Of a stretch of 23,960 bases of DNA, positions 1 to 8,292 are shown in pieces (position 1 is the first letter of the stretch; the number at the start of each line of letters is the position of its first letter). The position numbers and the translations under genes are program-made. A model generated the notes under the pieces. The model worked only from the letters and a program-made list of their open reading frames with translations. It did no database searches and had not been told where the DNA came from. The DNA is from Euryarchaeota archaeon UBA443 (GTDB lineage Archaea; Thermoplasmatota; Poseidoniia; Poseidoniales; Poseidoniaceae), in NCBI GenBank assembly GCA_002499195.1, contig DAKS01000026.1, positions 1 through 23,960 on the forward strand. The letters are read 5' to 3'.

Positions 1-630
1 TATGTTCTAAACATCGTACGACTCGTAGCATTCTATCCAATTGCAGTCGAGGATTGCCTTGCAAACCCAAACCAACCGGAATGTCTCAATGGAATGTGGA
101 ACTTCCATACCTTCGTTTACCAATGGGGTTTCCTCATTGTTTTGTTATTGATGTGGCTTGTTTGGTTCAAGTTCATTGGTGGAGCATCCAGTACAATGAA
201 AGCATCTCAAGAGGAGAAGGAACAGTGGCGAATTGTCATTCGTAAGCGCTGGGAGCAGAAGCATTTCGTCTTCATTGGAATCATGTTCGCATTTTTCAGC
301 ATCGCTTGGTTCTGGATCAATGGAAACTCAACCGCAATGGATGCAAAGAATGTTATCGATTTTTGTGCATTCAGTGATTTGACAACACCGAATTGTTACG
401 AAGCTCAAAACACTTGGGACAATGCAATACAAGGAGCATGGTCGTTTGCAGCCCTTGGTCTTGTAATTGGAACGATTGGATTTTATGATATTGAGCGAAA
501 AGATTCTGAGGGTAATTGGCCACAATACGAATCGACTAAATCCGACAATGCAGAGATTGAATCAAAAACTAAGAAAGAAAAACCGAAAGGCTCTTGGAGA
601 AATCGCTCTCCTTCAAATGAAGAAGAGTGA
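1..630 (+). CDS. Partial multi-pass membrane protein with archaeosortase/exosortase-like C-terminal core
   Basis: The frame is open from the first base, so the N-terminus lies outside the window; 209 residues are visible. The first residues carry an Asn-x-x-Arg motif (N4, R7) at the end of a hydrophobic segment. About 29 residues later comes a Phe-His (H36), followed by a long hydrophobic helix (about residues 40-58). Exosortases and archaeosortases end with this arrangement: an Arg after an N-x-x-R motif, then a His (or Arg) leading into the last helix of the core. The catalytic Cys would lie upstream, outside the window. Two more hydrophobic segments (about 85-100 and 140-155) and a charged Lys/Glu/Ser-rich tail follow, which is longer than a minimal sortase core. 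Its stop abuts the stop of the convergent helicase gene. The frame is certain to be coding; the sortase assignment is an inference from two motif residues and their spacing. Confidence 0.6.
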   Translation, partial: YVLNIVRLVAFYPIAVEDCLANPNQPECLNGMWNFHTFVYQWGFLIVLLLMWLVWFKFIGGASSTMKASQEEKEQWRIVIRKRWEQKHFVFIGIMFAFFSIAWFWINGNSTAMDAKNVIDFCAFSDLTTPNCYEAQNTWDNAIQGAWSFAALGLVIGTIGFYDIERKDSEGNWPQYESTKSDNAEIESKTKKEKPKGSWRNRSPSNEEE

Positions 631-2049
631 TCAAAGCACTTCTGCATTGACCATATCCGATCCAAATGGATGCATCTTGATAGCTTTCATTGCAAGTCCT
701 AACTTGCTGCTGTGAATTGCTACAAGGGTCGAATCTCCCTCGAATCGAACATCACCAATTGCGAGTGAATCGCATCTTAGATGCTGTTCAAACCATGATG
801 CAATTTGCAATGGAGAACCAAGCGTACCAGTTCCTGCATCGAGTCGAATGTTCACGAAACCATAGACATCAGCGTTCTCGCCAAAGTCGTCCTGCTTACG
901 GACAGGGTCTCTGTCAACACCTTCGGGTAGTTCAGGTGCTTCTGTTTCTTCAATAGAAAGATTGTAGGTTGCAATGATTTTACTCATTTGAGGAGCATCA
1001 TCTTTGGAAACAAGAGTCCACGCTTCCCCATGACGTCCTATTCGACCAGTTCGTCCAATTCGGTGTATGAAAGAATCAATGTCTGAAGGAACATCGTAAT
1101 TGACTACCAATGTGATTCCATCGATATCGATACCACGTGCTGCAACATCGGTTGCGACGATTGTTCGAACGTTACCTTCACGGAATTTATCGAGGATTCG
1201 TTCGCGTTGGTTTTGTTTTAGATCACCGTGTAGTCCTGCAACATCAAATCGGTGCTTCTGCAAGCGTTGAACTGCAAGGTCCACCATGCGCTTAGTATTG
1301 CAAAATATGATGCATTGATCATCATCACCCATACGGACCAACAAGCGCCCTAGCGCCCAGAGTTTATTCGCACGTCCAATCGCGATTTTGTAAAGATCGA
1401 TAGGAGGAACATCGAGTTCTTCTTGGTTGGTCATAACGAACTCAGGATTATTGGTAAACTCGTTTGCAGCATCAAGGATTTCTTGAGGGAATGTTGCAGA
1501 GAATAACAGGGTTTGGTCTCGTGAAGTGGTTCTTTCAAGAACCCATAGAATGTCTGGGAGGAATCCCATATCGAGCATTCTATCGGCTTCATCAAGACAG
1601 AACACCTCGACCTTAGACAAGTCAAGATGGCCCCTTTCAGACATGTCCATAACACGTCCAGGAGTTCCAACGATAACATCGACACCTGATTCAAGACCAC
1701 GTGCTTGCTTTTCGAGATCTGTCCCCCCATATACAGTCATAATGCTCAATCCCTGATCTCCTTGGAGGAGAGTAATCTCTTCTGCGACTTGCTGAGCAAG
1801 TTCGCGGGTCGGTGCGAGGATTAAACCTTGGAGACTTCCAGTAGGTTGACATCGTTCAAGAATTGGAATACCAAAAGCAGCGGTCTTACCTGAACCGGTT
1901 CTAGCTTGGCCGATCACATCACGACCCGAACGGGCCAATGGAATGGTGTCTCGTTGAACTTCGGTCATGAATTCCCAATCAAGCGAAGCAATGCCTTGCA
2001 TGATAGAATCAGGAAGTTGTAGAGAATCGAATCGGGTTTTGGTGAACAT
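631..2049 (-). CDS. DEAD-box ATP-dependent RNA helicase with DbpA-like C-terminal domain
   Basis: A 472-residue cytoplasmic RNA helicase that should unwind or remodel RNA duplexes using ATP. All core motifs are present: Q motif around residues 8-36, Walker A ARTGSGKT (49-56), PTREL (80-84), TPGR (129-132), DEAD (153-156), SAT (184-186), the motif V region RTIVATDVAARG (295-306) and HRIGRTGR (329-336). After a short acidic linker, residues about 395-470 form a compact alpha/beta segment. It resembles the DbpA/CsdA-type RNA-binding domain that directs bacterial relatives to ribosomal RNA, so a role in ribosome assembly is plausible. The start is supported by AGGAG at 2058-2054, four bases before the ATG. 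It is the last gene of a run after the HEAT-repeat gene and a 67-residue gene. A strong inverted repeat lies just upstream of the ribosome-binding site and may control translation. Confidence 0.95.
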   Translation of the reverse strand: MFTKTRFDSLQLPDSIMQGIASLDWEFMTEVQRDTIPLARSGRDVIGQARTGSGKTAAFGIPILERCQPTGSLQGLILAPTRELAQQVAEEITLLQGDQGLSIMTVYGGTDLEKQARGLESGVDVIVGTPGRVMDMSERGHLDLSKVEVFCLDEADRMLDMGFLPDILWVLERTTSRDQTLLFSATFPQEILDAANEFTNNPEFVMTNQEELDVPPIDLYKIAIGRANKLWALGRLLVRMGDDDQCIIFCNTKRMVDLAVQRLQKHRFDVAGLHGDLKQNQRERILDKFREGNVRTIVATDVAARGIDIDGITLVVNYDVPSDIDSFIHRIGRTGRIGRHGEAWTLVSKDDAPQMSKIIATYNLSIEETEAPELPEGVDRDPVRKQDDFGENADVYGFVNIRLDAGTGTLGSPLQIASWFEQHLRCDSLAIGDVRFEGDSTLVAIHSSKLGLAMKAIKMHPFGSDMVNAEVL

Positions 2050-2053
2050 GTTG

Positions 2054-2097
2054 CTCCTTCCGTCTCATTTGTTCAGGCCACCGAGACGGAGGTGGCC
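2054..2097 (-). promoter_or_regulatory. Candidate leader pseudoknot abutting the helicase Shine-Dalgarno
   Basis: Read on the minus strand, 2097-2091 and 2082-2076 form a perfect 7-bp GC-rich stem. Its 8-base loop (2090-2083, TCCGTCTC) is perfectly complementary to 2066-2059 (GAGACGGA). The linking loop (2075-2067, TGAACAAAT) is A-rich. The second helix ends exactly where the AGGAG Shine-Dalgarno (2058-2054) begins. This is the layout of an H-type pseudoknot, although with no bases in the first loop all eight pairs may not form at once. A competing fold would pair the loop with the downstream strand as a simple hairpin; the CCTCC in the stem-loop also mimics the 16S anti-Shine-Dalgarno. The region is the whole 58-base gap before the helicase, so coding constraint does not explain it. 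The regulatory role is inferred. Confidence 0.55.
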
Positions 2098-2107
2098 CCC
2101 ACGAACA

Positions 2108-2311
2108 TCAAAAGTTTTCTCGATCCTTAATCTCAGCCTGAAGTTGGCCTAACCAATACTTCTTGGCGTTATCACGGTTGAGTGGTCGACGCATTTGTCG
2201 AACGTGTTCAAGGATGTATTGTCGGAATTTCAGAGCCTTGGTTCGGTTAACACCTTTTGGTGTGATTCCTTCCCAAAGTCGGTCGAACTGTAGTTCTTTG
2301 TCGTCCATCAT
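2108..2311 (-). CDS. Small hypothetical protein (67 aa) upstream of the helicase
   Basis: I do not recognise this family. The product is a 67-residue soluble protein, predicted mostly helical, rich in Arg/Lys and aromatic residues, with no Cys, signal peptide or membrane segment. The motif PLNRDNAKKYWLGQLQ in the C-terminal half looks like an amphipathic helix. The start is set at the first of two adjacent ATG codons, preceded by GAGG seven bases upstream. It sits 50 bases after the HEAT-repeat gene and 58 bases before the helicase on the same strand, with the candidate pseudoknot between it and the helicase. The basic composition and the neighbour would fit an RNA-related role, but that is only a guess from context. 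Confidence 0.7.
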   Translation of the reverse strand: MMDDKELQFDRLWEGITPKGVNRTKALKFRQYILEHVRQMRRPLNRDNAKKYWLGQLQAEIKDRENF

Positions 2312-2361
2312 GTGATGACCTCGATGTCCAACCGACCGAGCACCCCCTCATAACCATGTCG

Positions 2362-3597
2362 TTAGAAGTCGAGCTGTTCATCTTCCTGAGGAGCATCGAG
2401 AAGTGGTTTCTCGGGAGGCGCATTTTCAAGACCAACCGCTTTACCTTGAGCATGTGCCACTTCACGTTCCAATGCAGGAACCGGTAGAGCGGGGGAAAGG
2501 AAAGCATTCTTCTCATCCTCAGTCCCTTCTATAGAAGCATCATAGGTCATTTCGATCAACATTTTCTTCAATTCTGGATCGGTTTCGCTTTGCAGAAGTT
2601 CAGTTGCAACGAGGCGTAATTTGTCCTCAACAAGCAACATTGGCAGCATTTCGATGCATGAGCGACGAACAACTGCATTGGAGTGACGCGCCCCATTCAT
2701 GATTAGATTTCGAGCACGAGAATCGTCCGTATCCATTGAACGAATCGCTCGAAGCGCGTAATTTCGAACTTTTTCATCGGTATCAAGAATCGCACGTTCA
2801 GTCAACATAATGGCAATACGCGGTTCTTTCTTGGAGAGGGAAGAAAGTGTCTGAGAAGCATTTCTACGAACCTCAGCATCAGCATCGTTCAAGGACCAAG
2901 AAATCAAATCCCAACCCATGGCACCTGCACGCTGAACAACGTTTCGAAGCAACTTGGAGGCTTTCCTTCGCATTCGAGCATCATCGATTAGTAGTAACTC
3001 ATCTATGTGATCACAAACGACTTCTGGCCAAGTTTCGGTCAAGGCCTTCAAACCGCGCCATGCAGGTTCACTGCGAGCGGGGATGGATGAACGCAACTCT
3101 TGAGCCAATGAACTATCAACGCCGGATGGAAATGTTGGAGCTGCTTCCTCAAGACATGCACTCGCTGCTTTTCTGACATTTACATCGTCGTCATCGAGAA
3201 GAACTGAAAGCCAATCAAACAATTCATCGGAACGCTGTTCTGCGACAGTTGGAAGAACTTCAAGTGCTGCAACTCTTATTTTCGCATCATCCGATTCAAG
3301 AGCAAGTAACAGACTTTCATGGGCCCTATCAGCCCAGACACTCTTCAATCGCCCCAGTCCGAGAACACCGTCAACACGGGAAAGAGAAATTTGCTTTCCT
3401 TGCCAAAGGACATCTACCTCTTTCCTTGCTCCTGTTGAAAGATCAAGAATCTCTTGCCGAGTACACTCCATCCAAGGGCCAGTGCGCTCTTTTTTCTTGG
3501 ATTTACGAGTCTTGCGACCTCCCGTTGCTATGGGAAGACCCGTCCTTGGATCACGTGCAATATACTCACGAACCATACTACCAATCAAGGAGGGCAT
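2362..3597 (-). CDS. HEAT-repeat protein
   Basis: A 411-residue, apparently cytoplasmic protein. After a basic N-terminal segment (about residues 26-37, Lys/Arg/Thr-rich) and a short region ending near residue 80, it consists of repeated 30-40 residue helical pairs of the HEAT type. Typical signatures are D-A-x-I/V-R followed by A-x-x-x-L, seen in DDAKIRVAALEVL, DDVNVRKAASACL, DARMRRKASKLL, DAEVRRNASQTL and DEKVRNYALRAI. Such solenoids bind proteins or nucleic acids; no catalytic motif is visible. The C-terminus (about 370-411) is Pro/Glu-rich and probably unstructured. The ATG at 3597 lacks an obvious Shine-Dalgarno; an in-frame ATG at 3576 is an alternative. It is divergent from the Kelch surface protein and probably heads the run leading to the helicase. 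Function unknown. Confidence 0.85.
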   Translation of the reverse strand: MPSLIGSMVREYIARDPRTGLPIATGGRKTRKSKKKERTGPWMECTRQEILDLSTGARKEVDVLWQGKQISLSRVDGVLGLGRLKSVWADRAHESLLLALESDDAKIRVAALEVLPTVAEQRSDELFDWLSVLLDDDDVNVRKAASACLEEAAPTFPSGVDSSLAQELRSSIPARSEPAWRGLKALTETWPEVVCDHIDELLLIDDARMRRKASKLLRNVVQRAGAMGWDLISWSLNDADAEVRRNASQTLSSLSKKEPRIAIMLTERAILDTDEKVRNYALRAIRSMDTDDSRARNLIMNGARHSNAVVRRSCIEMLPMLLVEDKLRLVATELLQSETDPELKKMLIEMTYDASIEGTEDEKNAFLSPALPVPALEREVAHAQGKAVGLENAPPEKPLLDAPQEDEQLDF

Positions 3598-3682
3598 TAT
3601 TCCAGTGATTATGAACCTTCACTTCAAACGTTCTGGACACACTTCGGGAAGACTCAAGAACGGGATAAAACAACGAACACAT

Positions 3683-6600
3683 ATGCCGAATCATCGCGTC
3701 ATTCTCTGCTTGTTTCTAACGAGCATTATGATTCTTGGAGTAATCACTCCTGCGCATGTCATTCTCGATGAACAAGATATTCAAATCGAACGTGCGAACG
3801 GTGAAGAAATAGGCTTCAGTGGGCAAGGTTTTTTGCTAAATAAAGTAAGTAAGAACATCTTTACCAATGAAATCGAATTGCAAAGACCTGAAGTCACCTG
3901 GCAGGCAACCCCTGGAGGTGGATTGATGATTACACGAGCGCATGGATGCATGGCCCATGATACTACCAACGATCTCGTCTACCTTATGGGTGGACGTACA
4001 GATCCAGACCCACAACAATCAAACGATGAGGCTGCAACCAATCTCATCGAAATATGGAATCAATCCACTGAGACATGGTCCCTGGCCCAATTCAACATGC
4101 CCAATACTCAACAGTACCATGAATGTGTCCAGATAAATGACAAAATCTACTCCATTGGCGATTGGTATCCCAACGTTTCACCAGCGCGTAAATCAACAGG
4201 TCAGGTTCAAATTTACGACCTTTCCACCTCTTCGTGGTTGAACAACACAACCAGTATGCCTCCATCGAAAGAAGTTGGAAACTTTGGCATGGCATCGATT
4301 GGAAACAAGATTTACGTCGCAGGTGGTGTACAAAATTCTAGTGCGAACGACGTTACAGACCGCCTACTCGAGTACGATACGGTGACTGGTATTTGGACAG
4401 AACTTGCAAATATGTCCGAAAAGCGATTCGCATTCCCTCTCGTTGAGTATCATGGGCTACTGTATGCATTTGGTGGTATGCAGGGACCATACACGTGGAA
4501 TTCACAACCGGTCATTAATACGAGCGAAGTTTATGATCCTTCAACCAATACCTGGACACAACTTCCAAACATGTCATTCCACCGATTCGGAATGGCTGCT
4601 TCGGTTCACAACGATGAGATCGTCCTTATTGGAGGACATAGCCAAAGTGCTACATTGAAAGACACTTGGGGATACCTACCTGCCTCGAATGAATGGCGAA
4701 AACAAGACGACCTATCGATCGGCATTTTTGATCTAGCAGCCATCGATGTAGATGGTGTAACAGTTTTTGCTGGCGGTGACATTTCCTCCCAACCATATTC
4801 CAGCGGGTGGGGAGTACAATATCTAGACGAAACAGAAATGGCGCCGCGTATTGACAACCATACGGGTTGGGTTTCATCCCCAATCAATAACCTAGCTACA
4901 ACCGAACATGGTTCAGCATCGTTGATGTGGATAGAATTGAGTGGTTCTGAACCAACTTCGACATCCATTGGTTTCCAATATCGTGTAGCAAATTCTGAGT
5001 CTGGTGTTGCATCGGAAACTTGGAAGCCTATCGATACCATCAACCCAGCCAATTTAGCACTTCTCGGGATTGGCAATCATTCCCTTTCGACTGTTGCAGC
5101 AAGCGACAAAGGATTGATGGAATACAGAATTCAACTGTTCACAGAAGAGGTTCAAGATTGGACTATTCCTAATCTTGATTCCATGAAATGGGGTGCTGAA
5201 GAAGCATCCTTTTCCTTGAACAATCCAGCAGCTATTCAGCCAAACGCACCCCAAATCACATTCTCAACACACCATTCAGCAATGGAGAGTCAACTTTCCC
5301 AACCTGCAATATTTGAATTTGCAATGATCAAAGCCACGCCCGAAGGCTACATCCATCCAAATGCAGATTGGACAACCATTCGAGTATCTTCCGATGGCTC
5401 ATCACCGATAGTTAGTGATACGGATGGCTTGTTGGACAGTTATGGTGTTTCAGTTTCAACACCCGTTAATGGTGTGCGAGATGTTGACTGGTTATTGTCC
5501 TTCAATGATATGGACACCGATAAGGTCCTGATTCGCACCTCTACAGAGGGCGTGGCCACCTCTACTCACACACACACAACTCCAGTCGATATCGATCGAA
5601 CGATCTCTGTCTTTATCGATGAGATTACATCGAATTTCTCAACCCAAGGTGGTAATGAAGTAGTTCAAGGTGAAGTTCTGCAAGGTGGTTCAACATTGTC
5701 TGTTTCTGTTGATCATGCGTATTCGAGCAGTGGACTTCGACCTCTATCAAACAACATCAAGGTGCGTATCCACACCGATGTTGAAGTGAGTACACAAGAT
5801 ACCAATAATCCGCAATCGTGGTATAATTCTTCGACTTCGTTTGTAAGCCTCAATGCGAATCAAGCGACTGAATTCATCATTTCACTTCCATCAAATGTTT
5901 CTGGTGAAACGACAATACATCTTGAAGCACAAACAACCGATTCTCTCGAATTGCAAATGGATGCTTCAACCACAACAACGAGTTTCCTTCTCGACTCGTT
6001 TGCACCTGTGGTCTTGACCACCTCTCCACTCATCGATTCCTATCTCAATGTCAACACAAATAGAACAGTAACACTCGATTTGTATGATGCTGTTGGATTT
6101 GATGAAGGTAGTATTCAGTCCTATGTTTGGTTGGAGGGAGTTCACGATGCAAATACAAACGGTATTGCTGACTTGAATGAACGTGTACTCATAGAGCACG
6201 AAGTAATGAATATCGACACCGCTTGGCAATTCTTGCTTTATCTCGATGAAACCGGCAACTCTGAAGGCGATTTAGTCAATATTTTCCTTGAGGGGAGCGA
6301 CCGTGATGGGCGTAATATTCCAACGGATGGTCAGGGACAAGGACAACTCTATTGGACAAGTCGTTTACCAACAAAATCGATCATTGTTTCAGTCGATGAA
6401 CGTTATCCAACAGATAGTGGCGTAGCCCAACGTTTGCAACCAACAAAGGTGAGCGGTTGGGATGTCGTGGTTCAAGATGACAACGGATTGGGTGACATCA
6501 ATACAGTTCGCATTACACTTGGAGGAGACGATGATCTCGGACTCCTATATCGGCCCAATGAGGGCTGTTCTGCACTCGATGGACGTCTTTTTGCCACCGA

Positions 6601-8281
6601 GGATTGTCAAGGGACGATAATTGGAGATGAACTTCATATCAACTTTGATTTCGAAGTTATGTGGCAACTGACCTCATCTGGCATCAACATCGGAACGTTA
6701 CAAGTAAGGACCTACGATGAAGATGGTTTCACCTTCTATGATGCTAACAGTGCGTGGACCTTTGAGCGTGACCTAACGGTTACTATCGATTCCATGGAAG
6801 ATGTTTCAGGAGAGGTTGAATCATTGACTGCAGGCCCACTGACAGCCAATGCTGCATTGCAGACCAATGATATGATTCAGGTCACAGGAACCGTTGAACA
6901 CACCACGAGTAGAGAAGCATATTCAGGAACGGTAGCATTGCGTTGGGATGGTAAATTCCAGGCTTCGAACTGGATTGGGGGGCAAACTGTAATCGTTGAA
7001 AATGGAGTTTTTACAACAACATTTAGCGTTCCCGAGTCGAGTGGTAAAATCTTCGATGCTGAAATCGAAGTTTGGGATCCAATTGAAAATGAGAGGTTCC
7101 TAAATATGGAATTCCCAGATTTAATCATCGATGGAGATGCACCGCTCTTGCTTTCATCGACCTTCGATCAAATCTCTCGATTCGATTTACAAAAAGTCGA
7201 TATCGGAGCAAATATCGAGGAGCCACAATCGTGGACAGGTGGTCTTTCGATGACCTGTCAAGTCACTTCAACAACCATTGATTGGGAACCGATTACGCTC
7301 GTTCGAGAGCCAATCGATGTCTTCGATGGACGGACGTTGTTCTCATTCAGGTTCAACTTCTCAGAATCTGGTCAACCATCATTACTTGGCTCCCAAGCCA
7401 GCCTCGATTGTTGGGCCTCAGGAATTGACGATGCTGGTTGGAGTCTCGTGGCACAAGGAACAAATTCACAGGAATCTCCTTGGACGTCGATCTCACTTAG
7501 CTCTGAAGGACCTGATCTCCAGATTTCCAAAGTTGTATTTGATAACGATATTATTGAAAATTCAGAGGTTACTGCCACGGTCCAAGTCTTCAATGCTGGT
7601 GAACGGATCGAGGATTCGTTCAATGTCAGCGTCTATCTCAATAAGGCGGATTCAAATGAACTCATCGCGCAGAAAACATTTGCAGGCCTCGATGCCTCTG
7701 AGGCTGGAACAATGCGAATAATCGTCAATATTCCCGAGGGTAGTTGGTCCCTCAACATTCTACTCGATTCCGGTGAAGCGATAGCTGAATTGGATGAAAC
7801 TAACAACAATTGGAACAAGACCTACGATTCATCCAGCCAAGGATTCTCTTCGAATGTTATCGTCGCTGGAGGATCGTTGGTCGGTGTTGTTGCTGTAGCT
7901 TTGATTCTTTTACGACGTAGAAAGGCTCCAATTGCAACCCAAAACGAAGTGTCAGAAGATCCTAAAGAAGTTCCAGTGATCGAAAAGAAAGCAGGTCCTA
8001 GCAATGTTTCAACCCAAACCACAGGCCCGAAGAAGCGTGGACCTCCGCCCGCTCAATCAAAACCGGTCATTACTGAACAATCTCCTGCAGAAACTGCTGC
8101 CGCACAATTCGCTGCTCTTGATGCAATGACTCCAGAAAAGGAAGTTGAACGCGTGGCATCATGGGAGGGACTGCCAGCAGGAGGCGATTACGATTACACA
8201 ACAGATGGTACATTCTACGTTGGCGAAGAGTGTGGACGATGGAAACTCTTGGATGATGGCCAATTTGAGAAAGTTGAGTAG
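3683..8281 (+). CDS. Giant secreted, membrane-anchored Kelch/CARDB surface protein
   Basis: A 1532-residue protein. Residues 1-25 form a signal peptide with a VILCLFLTSIMILGVI core. About 83-370 contain five or six Kelch-type blades, marked by repeated LMGG/VAGG/FGG/IGG motifs after hydrophobic strands and Y-D-P-S-T-N-T-W-type turns; these form a beta-propeller. A long run of beta-rich, Thr/Ser/Asp-rich domains follows. About 1276-1380 look like a CARDB domain (D-L-Q-I...N-A-G...L-D-E-T-N-N). One membrane helix (about 1392-1413) ends in Arg-Arg-Arg, and an approximately 118-residue cytoplasmic tail ends in a Gly/Tyr/Trp motif (WEGLPAGG ... CGRWKLLDDG). I chose ATG 3683 because it gives a canonical signal peptide. 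The open frame extends upstream into the divergent HEAT gene, and ATG 3611 or GTG 3605 behind a GGAGG at 3588 is possible. Likely surface recognition or adhesion; the ligand is unknown. The DUF2240 gene follows after 11 bases. Confidence 0.9.
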   Translation: MPNHRVILCLFLTSIMILGVITPAHVILDEQDIQIERANGEEIGFSGQGFLLNKVSKNIFTNEIELQRPEVTWQATPGGGLMITRAHGCMAHDTTNDLVYLMGGRTDPDPQQSNDEAATNLIEIWNQSTETWSLAQFNMPNTQQYHECVQINDKIYSIGDWYPNVSPARKSTGQVQIYDLSTSSWLNNTTSMPPSKEVGNFGMASIGNKIYVAGGVQNSSANDVTDRLLEYDTVTGIWTELANMSEKRFAFPLVEYHGLLYAFGGMQGPYTWNSQPVINTSEVYDPSTNTWTQLPNMSFHRFGMAASVHNDEIVLIGGHSQSATLKDTWGYLPASNEWRKQDDLSIGIFDLAAIDVDGVTVFAGGDISSQPYSSGWGVQYLDETEMAPRIDNHTGWVSSPINNLATTEHGSASLMWIELSGSEPTSTSIGFQYRVANSESGVASETWKPIDTINPANLALLGIGNHSLSTVAASDKGLMEYRIQLFTEEVQDWTIPNLDSMKWGAEEASFSLNNPAAIQPNAPQITFSTHHSAMESQLSQPAIFEFAMIKATPEGYIHPNADWTTIRVSSDGSSPIVSDTDGLLDSYGVSVSTPVNGVRDVDWLLSFNDMDTDKVLIRTSTEGVATSTHTHTTPVDIDRTISVFIDEITSNFSTQGGNEVVQGEVLQGGSTLSVSVDHAYSSSGLRPLSNNIKVRIHTDVEVSTQDTNNPQSWYNSSTSFVSLNANQATEFIISLPSNVSGETTIHLEAQTTDSLELQMDASTTTTSFLLDSFAPVVLTTSPLIDSYLNVNTNRTVTLDLYDAVGFDEGSIQSYVWLEGVHDANTNGIADLNERVLIEHEVMNIDTAWQFLLYLDETGNSEGDLVNIFLEGSDRDGRNIPTDGQGQGQLYWTSRLPTKSIIVSVDERYPTDSGVAQRLQPTKVSGWDVVVQDDNGLGDINTVRITLGGDDDLGLLYRPNEGCSALDGRLFATEDCQGTIIGDELHINFDFEVMWQLTSSGINIGTLQVRTYDEDGFTFYDANSAWTFERDLTVTIDSMEDVSGEVESLTAGPLTANAALQTNDMIQVTGTVEHTTSREAYSGTVALRWDGKFQASNWIGGQTVIVENGVFTTTFSVPESSGKIFDAEIEVWDPIENERFLNMEFPDLIIDGDAPLLLSSTFDQISRFDLQKVDIGANIEEPQSWTGGLSMTCQVTSTTIDWEPITLVREPIDVFDGRTLFSFRFNFSESGQPSLLGSQASLDCWASGIDDAGWSLVAQGTNSQESPWTSISLSSEGPDLQISKVVFDNDIIENSEVTATVQVFNAGERIEDSFNVSVYLNKADSNELIAQKTFAGLDASEAGTMRIIVNIPEGSWSLNILLDSGEAIAELDETNNNWNKTYDSSSQGFSSNVIVAGGSLVGVVAVALILLRRRKAPIATQNEVSEDPKEVPVIEKKAGPSNVSTQTTGPKKRGPPPAQSKPVITEQSPAETAAAQFAALDAMTPEKEVERVASWEGLPAGGDYDYTTDGTFYVGEECGRWKLLDDGQFEKVE

Positions 8282-8292
8282 GAAGTGAATTC

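Noticed and set aside
2076..2097. The helicase leader stem-loop read as an intrinsic terminator of the small gene
   Set aside because: There is no T-run after the stem on the minus strand, archaeal termination relies on T-tracts, and the loop pairs with a downstream sequence, which fits a pseudoknot better.
3482..3682. N-terminal extension of the Kelch frame back to 3482
   Set aside because: It overlaps the divergent HEAT gene, contains no signal peptide and looks like antisense translation; ATG 3683 gives a canonical signal peptide.
5567..5578. A (CA)6 dinucleotide run in the Kelch gene that could suggest slippage or phase variation
   Set aside because: Six units is short, the run lies mid-gene in a Thr/His stretch in frame, and there is no sign of a frameshift.
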